13,726 nucleotides of DNA from Desulfobacula sp. (GCA_018702715.1 JABIYQ010000043.1:1-13726), one strand, 5' to 3'. Positions 1-6,967 are shown, numbered from the stretch's first letter. Made by a program: numbers and translations. The notes: generated by a model from the letters alone, not told the origin.

Positions 1-8
1 AGATATAA

Positions 9-1046
9 ATGTCATCTGAAAAACTTGCATATGTGAACTGGCGAGAGATGATCAAGCCGGAGAAGCTTGATGTTACAACAACTTCAACATATGGTAAATT
101 TGTATGTGAACCCCTTGGAAGGGGATTTGGTATCACTATAGGAAACTCTTTGCGCCGTATTATTCTTTCATCTATTTATGGCGCAGCTATTGTATCCGTT
201 AAATTTGATGACGCGCTTCATGAATATAGTGTTATTTCCGATATTAGAGAAGATGTTTCTGAAATTATCTTAAACCTGAAGGAATTGAAACTCAGGGTTG
301 AGGATATTGAAGACAAGGTATTAACATTGAGTGTTAAAGGTGAATGCGAGGTTACCGGTGCAGATGTTATAAGCCCGGATGGCAGGGTTGAAGTTCTTAA
401 CCCGGAACAGCATATTGCCACACTTTCTAAAAATGGTATATTAAACATGACCATGGTTGTTAAAACCGGGAAAGGCTACGCCCTTGCTTCTGCTAACAAG
501 GATGATGATTCACCCATCGGAACTATCCCCATTGATAGTGTGTTTTCACCTATTAAACGTGTGAAATATGTTGTAGGTACATCACGAATCGGACATAAAA
601 CTGATTATGACAAGCTTACCCTTGAAGTATGGACTGATGGTTCTGTTACCCCGGACAATTCGGTTGCATATGCTGCAAAAATTCTTAAAGAGCAAATGAA
701 TCCATTCATCAATTTTGATGAAGATTTGGAACCCGATCATGTTGACTTAAATTCAAATGAAGCGGATAAAGGATTTAATGAGAATATTTACAGATCTGTG
801 GATGAGCTGGAATTATCCGTCAGAAGTTCCAATTGTTTAAAAAACGCCAGGATCCATACGATTTATCAACTGGTTCAAAAAACAGACAGTGAAATGCTCA
901 AAACGAAAAACTTTGGTCGAAAATCCTTAAATGAGATAAAGGAAGTCCTTACTTCCATGGATCTTACACTTGGCATGGATCTTGAGGGTTTTGAACCACC
1001 AGAAGACGAGAACAATCAGGAAGGAGAATACGTCCATGAAACATAG
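9..1046 (+). CDS. rpoA: DNA-directed RNA polymerase subunit alpha
   Basis: This 345-residue protein is the alpha subunit of RNA polymerase. It dimerises to nucleate the core enzyme and contacts UP elements and activators through its C-terminal domain. The N-terminal domain (about 1-235) has the diagnostic LGRGFGITIGNSLRR segment at residues 36-50 and VEVLNPEQHIATL at 127-139. An acidic linker (about 236-262) leads to the alpha-CTD (about 264-325), with ELSVRSSNCLKNARI at 268-282 and NFGRKSLNEI at 301-310, the helix-hairpin-helix DNA-binding element. The length is typical of bacterial RpoA with a short acidic tail. The start fits the family's usual KLxYxNWREM beginning. Only 8 nt precede it, so its ribosome binding site and promoter lie outside the window. 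It is very likely the penultimate gene of the alpha operon, because rplQ follows with an 11-nt overlap. Confidence 0.98.
   Translation: MSSEKLAYVNWREMIKPEKLDVTTTSTYGKFVCEPLGRGFGITIGNSLRRIILSSIYGAAIVSVKFDDALHEYSVISDIREDVSEIILNLKELKLRVEDIEDKVLTLSVKGECEVTGADVISPDGRVEVLNPEQHIATLSKNGILNMTMVVKTGKGYALASANKDDDSPIGTIPIDSVFSPIKRVKYVVGTSRIGHKTDYDKLTLEVWTDGSVTPDNSVAYAAKILKEQMNPFINFDEDLEPDHVDLNSNEADKGFNENIYRSVDELELSVRSSNCLKNARIHTIYQLVQKTDSEMLKTKNFGRKSLNEIKEVLTSMDLTLGMDLEGFEPPEDENNQEGEYVHET
1022..1026 (+). promoter_or_regulatory. Ribosome binding site of rplQ inside rpoA
   Basis: An AGGAG Shine-Dalgarno sequence lies in the last codons of rpoA, 9 nt before the ATG at 1036. It fixes the start of rplQ there and not at the in-frame upstream ATG at 970, which would add 22 residues that L17 proteins lack. 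Confidence 0.8.
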
Positions 1047-1392
1047 AAAAACCGTATTAAAATTGAACAGGACCTCAAGCCATAGAAAGGCTATGTTCAG
1101 AAACATGGTAACTTCTCTGTTCAAACACGATAAAATTAAAACGACTGAAGCAAAAGCAAAAGGTTTAAGAAAGATAGCTGATAAAATGGTGACCCTTGCA
1201 AAAAGAGGGGATTTGCATGCCAGAAGACAGGCCCTTGCTTTTATTCGGGAGAAAGATGTTGCTCATACATTATTTAATGAAGTATCAGAGAAGTTTAATT
1301 CAAGACAAGGTGGTTATACAAGAATTATCAAACTGGGCCCAAGAAAAGGAGATGTTGCTCCAATGGTCCAGATCGAATTGATTTTCGATTGA
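1036..1392 (+). CDS. rplQ: 50S ribosomal protein L17
   Basis: This 118-residue protein is large-subunit ribosomal protein L17, which binds 23S rRNA near the exit tunnel. The N-terminus MKHRKTVLKLNRTSSHRKAM, followed by FRNMVTSL, is the family signature, and the C-terminal half has GGYTRIIKLGPRKGD and ends in a short VQIELIFD strand. The length matches the short bacterial L17. The start at 1036 is supported by an AGGAG ribosome binding site and by alignment of the MKHRK beginning with other L17 proteins. The gene overlaps the end of rpoA by 11 nt, so translation is probably coupled. A strong hairpin terminator follows, making this the last gene of the alpha operon, as in most bacteria. Confidence 0.97.
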   Translation: MKHRKTVLKLNRTSSHRKAMFRNMVTSLFKHDKIKTTEAKAKGLRKIADKMVTLAKRGDLHARRQALAFIREKDVAHTLFNEVSEKFNSRQGGYTRIIKLGPRKGDVAPMVQIELIFD

Positions 1393-1423
1393 TATCTTAA
1401 AATTAAGCAATTATAAAATTATT

Positions 1424-1458
1424 AAATCCCTGGCAGAAAAAATATGCCAGGGATTTTT
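1424..1458 (+). terminator. Rho-independent terminator of the rpoA-rplQ operon
   Basis: A perfect 12-bp inverted repeat (AAATCCCTGGCA at 1424-1435, TGCCAGGGATTT at 1445-1456) encloses a 9-nt loop and runs into TTTTT at 1454-1458. It lies 31 nt after the rplQ stop. This is the clearest intrinsic terminator in the window. The stem is symmetrical, but the A-run needed for termination on the minus strand is weak, so it probably works mainly in the plus direction. Confidence 0.9.
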
Positions 1459-1529
1459 GCGTTTATTTTTCAGACTTTAAAACCAGTCAAAAATGGTTTG
1501 TAAATGGGTTTTAAACAAGGGTTGTCCAC

Positions 1530-2558
1530 ATGGTTTATAATTTCAAAAATGACTATACGGAAGGGGTACATCCCCGTATCCTGGAAACATTAAAAAAGAC
1601 CAACATGGAGCAGCATGAAGGCTATGGTGAAGACAGGCATTGTAAGGAAGCAATATATTTGCTACGCCAGAAAATTAATAATTTCAATGCAGATATCCAT
1701 TTTGTTTCAGGGGGCACCCAGACCAATGCCATTGTGATTTCATCGGTTTTAAAACCATATGAATCTGTTATATCAACCACTTCAGGTCATATCAGCACCC
1801 ATGAAGCCGGTGCGATTGAACATGCCGGTCATAAGATTAATGAGGTTGAAAGTTTAGACGGTAAATTGACCTGCAAAAATATTCAATCTGTGCTTGATGC
1901 TCACAGTGATGAGCACATGGTAAAACCAAAACTTGTATATATTTCAAATGCCACCGAAACCGGAACCTTTTATAAAAAAAATGAATTGGAAGCTCTTTCC
2001 ATATTTTGCAAGTCCAAGGGACTACTTTTGTACCTGGATGGTGCGCGTATAGGTAGTGCATTGTGTTCACAGGACAATGACCTGACATTGGCTCAATTAT
2101 CTCAATGGGTGGATGTATTTTATATTGGCGGGACTAAAAACGGAGCAATGCTGGGAGAAGCCATCCTTATTATCAATGACAACTTAAAGGAAAACTTCAG
2201 GTTTCATTTGAAACAAAAAGGGGCTTTGCTTGCAAAATCAAGAATCTTTGGAATTCAGTTTGTGGAATTGTTTAAGGATGATCTTTTTTTCAGGTTGGCA
2301 GAACACGCCAATGCAATGGCCTTGAAATTATCCCGGAGTATTGAAAAAATGGGATATCAATTCATAAGCAAATCAACTACAAATCAGATTTTCCCCATTT
2401 TCAAACAAAATCTTATAAACCGCTTGAGCAAAAAATATGGGTTTTACGTGTGGAAAAATGTGGATGATCAACATTCAGCTATAAGGCTTGTCACATCATG
2501 GGCCACAAAAGAAGAGGCGATTGACAGGTTTATTACAGACGTGAAAGTTGATTTTTAA
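1530..2558 (+). CDS. PLP-dependent threonine aldolase / beta-eliminating lyase family protein
   Basis: This 342-residue protein belongs to the fold-type I PLP enzymes of the threonine aldolase/beta-eliminating lyase family. Family members cleave threonine or allo-threonine to glycine and acetaldehyde. The visible signatures are NDYTEGVHPRIL near the N-terminus, the phosphate-binding FVSGGTQTN segment (58-66), the aromatic/His stacking region around H87-H91, LYLDGARIG (167-175) with the PLP-nitrogen aspartate D170, and FYIGGTKNGA (197-206) with K203 as the expected Schiff-base lysine. The length is normal for low-specificity L-threonine aldolase (ltaE-like). Exact substrate and stereospecificity cannot be read from sequence, so no symbol is given. 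The gene stands alone between the rplQ terminator and a convergent gene. Only a weak AGGG-like ribosome binding site precedes the ATG. Confidence 0.9.
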   Translation: MVYNFKNDYTEGVHPRILETLKKTNMEQHEGYGEDRHCKEAIYLLRQKINNFNADIHFVSGGTQTNAIVISSVLKPYESVISTTSGHISTHEAGAIEHAGHKINEVESLDGKLTCKNIQSVLDAHSDEHMVKPKLVYISNATETGTFYKKNELEALSIFCKSKGLLLYLDGARIGSALCSQDNDLTLAQLSQWVDVFYIGGTKNGAMLGEAILIINDNLKENFRFHLKQKGALLAKSRIFGIQFVELFKDDLFFRLAEHANAMALKLSRSIEKMGYQFISKSTTNQIFPIFKQNLINRLSKKYGFYVWKNVDDQHSAIRLVTSWATKEEAIDRFITDVKVDF

Positions 2559-2561
2559 AAA

Positions 2562-3575
2562 TTATTTATTTTTTTTTGCCTTATAAAGTCGTCTGTCTGC
2601 AGCTTTTAAAAGAATTGCCGACGAATCCATCCCTTTTTCAAATACTGAAGAAAGGCCATGGCTTAATTTAACTTGAAAGCTTGTGTTGTTTGCAGGTATT
2701 GGGTTTTTTATAAGTTTTTGCTTCACCCTGCTGATATAAGTTTCTGCTTGATGTATATTTGTGGAAGGCAAAATAACCACAAATTCATCCCCTGCAAATC
2801 GAGCCACAATATCAGAATCTCTTTTCAGGCTGTTTAAGCAGTTTGCAGTATGACACAATGCCTTATCTCCATTGTCATGTCCAAAGGTGTCATTGATCGA
2901 TTTAAAGTCATCCAGGTCCAGGAAAAGAAGGACCAGGTCAATGTGATACCGTTTAGACCGTTGAAATTCTCTTTCAAGAATCCTTTCCATGACCCCTCGG
3001 TTTAAAAGCTTGGTCAATGGATCATGGAAGGCAAGAAATTTCAATTGTTCATGTGCCGTAACATTGGAAAGACACAGGGATGCTTTAAGCGCCATTTGTT
3101 CTAATAGGGATGTATCAATACCCGGCTCAAACCGGTTGATATTTTTGTCTGCCTGGTTAATACTTCCCACAATAGAACCATCCAGAGTGATTGGCGCAAT
3201 GGCAATGGAGCCGATTTTATAGTTTCCAGCCTCGGGAATTAGTGCATTGAATTGGTTTATATTTTTATTTGACAGTAGCGGTTTTAATCGGTTATGGGTG
3301 ATATCTGAAAATTGTTTTTCAGATATAAAGGCTGTTGATGTTTTTAAAAGTTCTGAGTTCTGAATATTATGGAGGTATTCTGTAATATTGCTTTCCTCAA
3401 TAATAGAGAGCCATGTATATGGAACAAAAAATTTAGAACTGATTTCAAATAATAATTTTTCGATAAAGTCTTGAAAATTTAAAATGCTTAAAATACTAAT
3501 TTCAATTTCATGAAATTTTTTTGCTATGATTTCATTCTGTTTTAAGCGTTCTAAAATTGATGTCGGAATTGTCAT
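2562..3575 (-). CDS. Diguanylate cyclase with N-terminal GAF-like sensor domain
   Basis: This 337-residue soluble protein should make cyclic di-GMP from two GTP. Residues about 20-172 look like a GAF/DUF484-type sensor domain, with a GSIVGSINQAD strand-turn near 133-143. Residues about 176-337 are a GGDEF domain: DPLTKLLNR at 185-193, FLDLDDFKSINDTFGHDNGD at 218-237 with the metal-binding D220, the AGDEF variant of the signature at 261-265, and ADRRLYKAKKN at the end. AGDEF is a common active variant. The inhibitory I-site RxxD is present as R252-D255, at the right distance before the signature, so product feedback is likely. There are no membrane segments. The start codon has no obvious Shine-Dalgarno, but a candidate promoter lies upstream. 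It converges on the PLP enzyme gene with a 3-nt gap. The signal sensed is unknown. Confidence 0.92.
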   Translation of the reverse strand: MTIPTSILERLKQNEIIAKKFHEIEISILSILNFQDFIEKLLFEISSKFFVPYTWLSIIEESNITEYLHNIQNSELLKTSTAFISEKQFSDITHNRLKPLLSNKNINQFNALIPEAGNYKIGSIAIAPITLDGSIVGSINQADKNINRFEPGIDTSLLEQMALKASLCLSNVTAHEQLKFLAFHDPLTKLLNRGVMERILEREFQRSKRYHIDLVLLFLDLDDFKSINDTFGHDNGDKALCHTANCLNSLKRDSDIVARFAGDEFVVILPSTNIHQAETYISRVKQKLIKNPIPANNTSFQVKLSHGLSSVFEKGMDSSAILLKAADRRLYKAKKNK

Positions 3576-3610
3576 AGTTTTTATCGTGTTTTAAATGGTT
3601 AATATTCCTT

Positions 3611-3639
3611 TTTTTAAGTTGCCGGACAGTGAAAGTCAA
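3611..3639 (-). promoter_or_regulatory. Candidate sigma70 promoter of the diguanylate cyclase gene
   Basis: Read on the minus strand: TTGACT (3639-3634), a 17-nt spacer, then TAAAAA (3616-3611). The -35 matches 5 of 6 and the -10 matches 4 of 6 consensus bases. It would place the transcript start about 30 nt before the ATG at 3575. The AT-rich context lowers the weight of the -10 match. Confidence 0.45.
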
Positions 3640-3693
3640 TATGAATAATTATTTTGAAGAGCGATTATTTATCAGCCATGCTTTTTAGCAACC

Positions 3694-3722
3694 TTGACTT
3701 TGCCATCGAGTTTGAATACAAG
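3694..3722 (+). promoter_or_regulatory. Candidate sigma70 promoter of the AI-2E family gene
   Basis: TTGACT (3694-3699), a 17-nt spacer and TACAAG (3717-3722) match consensus at 5 of 6 and 4 of 6 positions. The expected start would lie about 30 nt before the ATG at 3759. It is back-to-back with the candidate promoter of the cyclase gene, about 55 nt apart. The rest of the 183-bp intergenic region (3576-3758) shows no hairpin or RNA gene that I can see. Confidence 0.45.
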
Positions 3723-3758
3723 TGATTAAAATTAAAGATATTAAAAGGCGCATTCATT

Positions 3759-4808
3759 ATGGAAGTTAAGTCTTATCGATCAGACCCTCTTATTCAATTT
3801 GCGGCATTTGTTATTGTTGTTGCGGGATTGAAATCCGCCTCAGTTCTCGTGGTCCCTTTTATATTGGCAGTATTTTTATCCATTATCTGCGTACCGCCTC
3901 TGTTCTGGATGCAGAAAAAAGGCATCCCTGGCATACTGGGAATACTTGTACTGATGCTTGGTGTAATTGCCATCCAAATGCTTTTGGTGACCCTTGTCTC
4001 CTCATCAATTGCAGATTTTTCAGGAAATATTCCATTTTATCAGGAGCGTTTAAAAATCTTAACATTTGAAACGCTGCAGCTGTTGTCAAACCAGGGTATT
4101 GACCTTGAGACAGAAAAGCTGACCGAAGTAGTTAATCCAAGCCGAATTCTTGGACTCGTGGCAAACACTTTGAATGGCCTGGGAAGTGTTTTAACCAATA
4201 CTTTTTTTGTATTTTTAACCTTTATCTTTATTCTCTCAGAAGCTTCCGGGTTCCCTAATAAATTGAGGGCCATTTTGAATGACAGAAATACAGATCTTGA
4301 AAAATATGCTGAAATCACAGCTGGTGTGAATAGGTATCTTGGAATAAAAACTCTTACCAGCCTTGGGACAGGAATTGCGATTTTCATATGGCTTGCAGTT
4401 CAGGGAGTAGATTTCCCTGTCATGTGGGGTGTGTTTGCCTTTTTATTAAATTATATCCCCAATATTGGTTCGATCATTGCTGCTGTACCAGCTGTGCTTC
4501 TTGCTCTCATCCAGTTAGGGCCTTTGGCAGCAGGTATCGCTGCTATTGGTTTTTTAATTGTAAATATACTTGTGGGAAGTGTGATTGAGCCCAAGGTAAT
4601 GGGTCAGGGGATTGGGCTTTCCACTTTGGTGGTATTTTTATCACTGGCTTTTTGGGGTTGGGTGTTGGGACCTGTGGGTATGCTGCTCTCTGTTCCCTTA
4701 ACCATGGGGGTCAAAATCGCTTTAAGCGGTCAAGAATCCACAAGGTGGCTGTCTATTTTTTTAGGTTCAAATAAGGATGCTTTCAGAGTGCTTCAAACAA
4801 AAAAGTAA
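3759..4808 (+). CDS. AI-2E family transporter (YdiK/TqsA/PerM-type membrane protein)
   Basis: This 349-residue polytopic inner-membrane protein is of the AI-2E transporter family (PF01594). Members export autoinducer-2 or other small solutes, and some are Na+/H+ antiporters, so the substrate here is unknown. Hydrophobic segments run at about 12-47 (two), 57-82, 143-162, 200-216, 222-243, 247-275 and 286-318, roughly eight in total. A soluble stretch at about 85-140 between the third and fourth is usual for the family. Conserved landmarks are NYIPNIGSII (231-240), EPKVMGQGIGLS (277-288) and the LGPVGMLLSVPL segment (303-314). The length is typical. The ATG is preceded by AAGG at 3745-3748. It is transcribed divergently from the diguanylate cyclase and ends 3 nt from the convergent exported-protein gene. 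There is no luxS or other quorum-sensing gene beside it, so an AI-2 role should not be assumed. Confidence 0.92.
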   Translation: MEVKSYRSDPLIQFAAFVIVVAGLKSASVLVVPFILAVFLSIICVPPLFWMQKKGIPGILGILVLMLGVIAIQMLLVTLVSSSIADFSGNIPFYQERLKILTFETLQLLSNQGIDLETEKLTEVVNPSRILGLVANTLNGLGSVLTNTFFVFLTFIFILSEASGFPNKLRAILNDRNTDLEKYAEITAGVNRYLGIKTLTSLGTGIAIFIWLAVQGVDFPVMWGVFAFLLNYIPNIGSIIAAVPAVLLALIQLGPLAAGIAAIGFLIVNILVGSVIEPKVMGQGIGLSTLVVFLSLAFWGWVLGPVGMLLSVPLTMGVKIALSGQESTRWLSIFLGSNKDAFRVLQTKK

Positions 4809-4811
4809 TCA

Positions 4812-5267
4812 TTATTGCACTGATCCTGAAATATTAAACAAAAGAACGCCATTGTTGAATTGAGGACCGCCAATTGTGATGCTGCTGTTGTTTTTCAACA
4901 GTACTCGGGTTTGAAAAATTGATTGTCTGTTTTTTTGGATATTTATTTGATAGTGGATTCTTTTACCATCCATATATGAAGGTATGACGATAAGAGTCCT
5001 TTTCCCGGGCAGAACAACCCGGCCCACCTGGTTAAAACCAAGATTTAACCTTTGATTCTTTAAAAGCCTGTATGAGGTATATTTAAATACTGATTTAAGT
5101 TCTGAAATAATTTTATTGAGACTTGGGTCAACATGATTAGGCCCTGTTGATGCCTGGATCACTTTTACATTCGTTAAAACTCGATTTTTTGCAAAAGCAG
5201 GTTGGGAAAAAAAACAAAAGCAAGATATTCCTGTAAATAATAAAACAATTTTAAAAAATCTGATCAT
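4812..5267 (-). CDS. Small exported protein of unknown function in the ECF sigma operon
   Basis: This 151-residue protein is predicted to be secreted. Residues 1-26 form a Sec signal peptide (MIRFFK, a hydrophobic core, then QPAFA before the likely cleavage site), leaving a mature protein of about 125 residues. The mature part is mostly predicted beta strand, with short landmarks YTSYRLLKNQRL, VVLPGKRTLIVIPS and SITIGGPQFNNGVLLFNI. I do not recognise a named family. The start at 5267 is chosen over an in-frame ATG at 5333 because it begins the signal peptide, has AGGGA upstream and does not overlap the preceding gene. The longer form would bury the signal behind 22 extra residues. It lies 16 nt after the anti-sigma gene, so it is probably the last gene of that operon and may act in the periplasm or outer membrane. 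Confidence 0.75.
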   Translation of the reverse strand: MIRFFKIVLLFTGISCFCFFSQPAFAKNRVLTNVKVIQASTGPNHVDPSLNKIISELKSVFKYTSYRLLKNQRLNLGFNQVGRVVLPGKRTLIVIPSYMDGKRIHYQINIQKNRQSIFQTRVLLKNNSSITIGGPQFNNGVLLFNISGSVQ

Positions 5268-5283
5268 GACGTCCCTTTTTATA

Positions 5284-5754
5284 TCAGGTTTCAGAAAACC
5301 AGATGATGGTATGCTTTTCCTTTTGTGTTTCAATAATCATAACCGAAGCAAAATCTGTGTCAACAGATTTTACAATCGCACTTGGACCTGTCGGGCCAAA
5401 CAGGGCGCCTTGAAACGGTAGAAGTCCAATCATTACTATTGCAGCAATAGACGCAAGTTTCAAGTAAATATTTTTGCCAAAGGATCCAAAAATATTCCCC
5501 AATGATTTTGTCTGCAATTTTTTTATGGTGTATTCTGTTTTTTGTATCAATCCGGCAGAATCAATCTTTAGGACCTGTTTGTCTACATGATCGTTAATCA
5601 CAGCAGATACGGATCTATATCGTTCAACAAGGTGGCTGCAATTTTGGCAATGAATAAGGTGTTGCGCTAATGCAAAATGCTGATCTTCGGGAAGTTCATT
5701 GTCAATAAACCTGCTGATGTCTTCTGAGGTATATTCGGCGCATGTTTTTTTCAT
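5284..5754 (-). CDS. Membrane-bound zinc-finger (ZAS-type) anti-sigma factor
   Basis: This 156-residue single-pass membrane protein most likely binds and silences the ECF sigma factor encoded just upstream. The cytoplasmic N-terminus carries a zf-HC2/ZAS motif, H32-x3-C36-x2-C39 (HLIHCQNC), with an extra cysteine at C5 and the typical preceding ISRFIDNELPED helix. A hydrophobic segment at about 97-117 spans the membrane, and about 39 residues lie outside, ending in an IIWFSET tail. The length is usual for this class. It follows the sigma gene by 13 nt, with AAGGGG ahead of the ATG. The neighbourhood (sigma, anti-sigma, exported proteins) supports the assignment more than the sequence alone. 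The signal that releases the sigma factor is not apparent, and no dedicated protease gene is in the window. Confidence 0.88.
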   Translation of the reverse strand: MKKTCAEYTSEDISRFIDNELPEDQHFALAQHLIHCQNCSHLVERYRSVSAVINDHVDKQVLKIDSAGLIQKTEYTIKKLQTKSLGNIFGSFGKNIYLKLASIAAIVMIGLLPFQGALFGPTGPSAIVKSVDTDFASVMIIETQKEKHTIIWFSET

Positions 5755-5767
5755 ATAACTTCCCCTT

Positions 5768-6349
5768 TTAATCGCTCAATTCCAAAAAATTGATAAGATT
5801 TTTTCTTGCAAAATGAAGCCGCGAGCTGACGGTTCCTTTTCTAATATTAAGTGTCTCAGAAATTTCTTCATATGAAAGCCCTTCAAGGACATTCAACACA
5901 AAAACCAGCCGTATCTTTTCCGGGAGTTTTTTAATTGCTGTCATTATATTTTTTTCAGACTGCTTTTCTCTGTAAAGCATTTCAGGATTATTGTTTTCTT
6001 TAAATAGATTTTTACTGTTTTCTGAGTCTATGGATTTATGATCCCATTTGAATCTTCTTTTCCATTTCCGCTTCCAGTTCAGGCAATGATTTATTGTGAT
6101 TTTTCTGAGCCAGGTGGCAAGGCTGGATTCCTGCCGGAAAGTCCGGATATTTTTAAATACACTGATAAACACATCCTGCACAATCTCCATGCTGTCCTCC
6201 CGATCAAGAGTGATGCCGTAGGCAATTTTTAAGAGCCTGTTCTGATAGGTGTTGACAAGAATGTTGAAAGCCCATTGTTGCCCCTTCTGCAGTCTTTCAA
6301 CCAGATCCTGTTCATCAATGTTCTCTGTGTTGGCTTCTAATTTGTTCAC
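5768..6349 (-). CDS. ECF-family RNA polymerase sigma factor (sigma-E/RpoE-like)
   Basis: This 193-residue protein is a group 4 (ECF) sigma factor that directs RNA polymerase to a small regulon, usually for envelope stress. Region 2 occupies about 25-95, with the EIVQDVFISVFKNI segment at 55-68 and SSLATWLRKITINHCLN at 75-91. A basic linker (WKRKWKRRFKW) follows. Region 4 occupies about 138-188, with LPEKIRLVFVL, then the helix-turn-helix GLSYEEISETLNIRKGTVSSRL at 157-178. There is no region 3, as expected. The start codon is GTG with no good Shine-Dalgarno. An in-frame stop lies just upstream and no better start is available. Weak initiation would fit low basal expression. It sits 29 nt after an exported-protein gene and 13 nt before its presumed anti-sigma factor. 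Confidence 0.93.
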   Translation of the reverse strand: MNKLEANTENIDEQDLVERLQKGQQWAFNILVNTYQNRLLKIAYGITLDREDSMEIVQDVFISVFKNIRTFRQESSLATWLRKITINHCLNWKRKWKRRFKWDHKSIDSENSKNLFKENNNPEMLYREKQSEKNIMTAIKKLPEKIRLVFVLNVLEGLSYEEISETLNIRKGTVSSRLHFARKNLINFLELSD

Positions 6350-6378
6350 AATAAATTAAATGTTGCATTTGTGTTTTG

Positions 6379-6819
6379 TTAATGACGTACCCACAGCTTT
6401 TCTTTCTGCCAATAACCGTTTGCTATCAAAAATTTTTCATGTCTACCATTGACCCATTCTCCATGGCGGTTATAGTGACCGGGGTTCCATTTTTTTTCAT
6501 AAACAGGGTCGATCCATATCCTTTGAACTTCCCAATACCCTCCGTGATTTGGACGACGGTATTTTCTGGGATAATTATTTCTGTGTCTATTTCTGTATCC
6601 GCTATCACGGTACTCGTCATGTCTGGAGTATCTTTGGGTGTATTGAGGTCTTGAATCCCTGTTTATTCCGTTGATAATGGCACTGCCTAATATGGCCACA
6701 CCTGTACCTATCATGAATCCTTCAATGGTGTGCCTTCTTGCAGCGCCGGCAAGGGCTGATGTCGTAGATAAGCATACTGATAGTAAAACCACGATTGTTA
6801 TTGCGATTATTTTTTTCAT
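6379..6819 (-). CDS. Small exported Arg/Tyr/Trp-rich protein at the head of the ECF sigma operon
   Basis: This 146-residue protein has a clear Sec signal peptide (residues 1-24, MKKIIAITIVVLLSV, then TSALA before the likely cut). A glycine-containing hydrophobic stretch at about 33-52 (FMIGTGVAILGSAIINGI) follows and may associate with a membrane. An Arg/Tyr/His-rich linker (55-92) leads to a tryptophan-rich module at 93-144. In that module GYWEVQRIWI and GYWQKEKLWV bracket VYEKKWNPGHYNRHGEWVNG. Similar Trp/Tyr-rich modules occur in small periplasmic proteins of proteobacteria, but I know no function. The start at 6819 is chosen because GGAGG (6828-6832) is correctly spaced before it. The in-frame ATG at 6834 overlaps that ribosome binding site. 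It is the first gene before the sigma factor and a likely target of it. Confidence 0.78.
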   Translation of the reverse strand: MKKIIAITIVVLLSVCLSTTSALAGAARRHTIEGFMIGTGVAILGSAIINGINRDSRPQYTQRYSRHDEYRDSGYRNRHRNNYPRKYRRPNHGGYWEVQRIWIDPVYEKKWNPGHYNRHGEWVNGRHEKFLIANGYWQKEKLWVRH

Positions 6820-6827
6820 TTTTTTAT

Positions 6828-6832
6828 CCTCC
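6828..6832 (-). promoter_or_regulatory. Strong ribosome binding site that sets the start at 6819
   Basis: GGAGG on the minus strand is followed 8 nt later by the ATG at 6819. The nearby in-frame ATG (6834) overlaps this sequence and has nothing comparable upstream. The downstream ATG also begins directly with MKK and a hydrophobic signal-peptide core. Confidence 0.75.
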
Positions 6833-6884
6833 ATCTTAGTATGTTAAAAAGGGCAATTACAAGTTATTTGCTCTTCTGTTAACC

Positions 6885-6912
6885 AATGACACCGGAAAAA
6901 TAAAAATGTTCA
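6885..6912 (-). promoter_or_regulatory. Possible ECF-type promoter of the sigma operon
   Basis: On the minus strand TGAACAT (6912-6906) is followed after 15 nt by GTCATT (6890-6885). This resembles the GGAACTT / GTCTAA layout of many ECF promoters, at a suitable spacing and about 65 nt before the first start codon. If real, the operon would be autoregulated. The match is partial and the region is very AT-rich. The rest of the 133-bp gap (6835-6967) shows no convincing terminator for moaA. Confidence 0.35.
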
Positions 6913-6967
6913 AAATTTTAATATTTTTTTTAAAAAATGATCTTAACAACCGGTAATGGGAAAATAA

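Noticed and set aside
970..1035. Upstream extension of rplQ from an ATG at 970
   Set aside because: The extra 22 residues are not part of L17 proteins, lie wholly within rpoA, and the Shine-Dalgarno at 1022-1026 points to 1036.
4040..4387. A 115-codon open frame on the minus strand
   Set aside because: It is antisense to the AI-2E-family gene, whose conserved motifs run throughout the same region.
5268..5333. Longer N-terminus for the exported protein ending at 4812
   Set aside because: It would overlap the anti-sigma gene and place 22 residues ahead of a clear signal peptide. The ATG at 5267 has its own ribosome binding site.
6835..6967. Riboswitch or small RNA in the gap between moaA and the sigma operon
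   Set aside because: The stretch is very AT-rich with only short CCGGT and A/T palindromes. I found no stable helix set resembling a known riboswitch.
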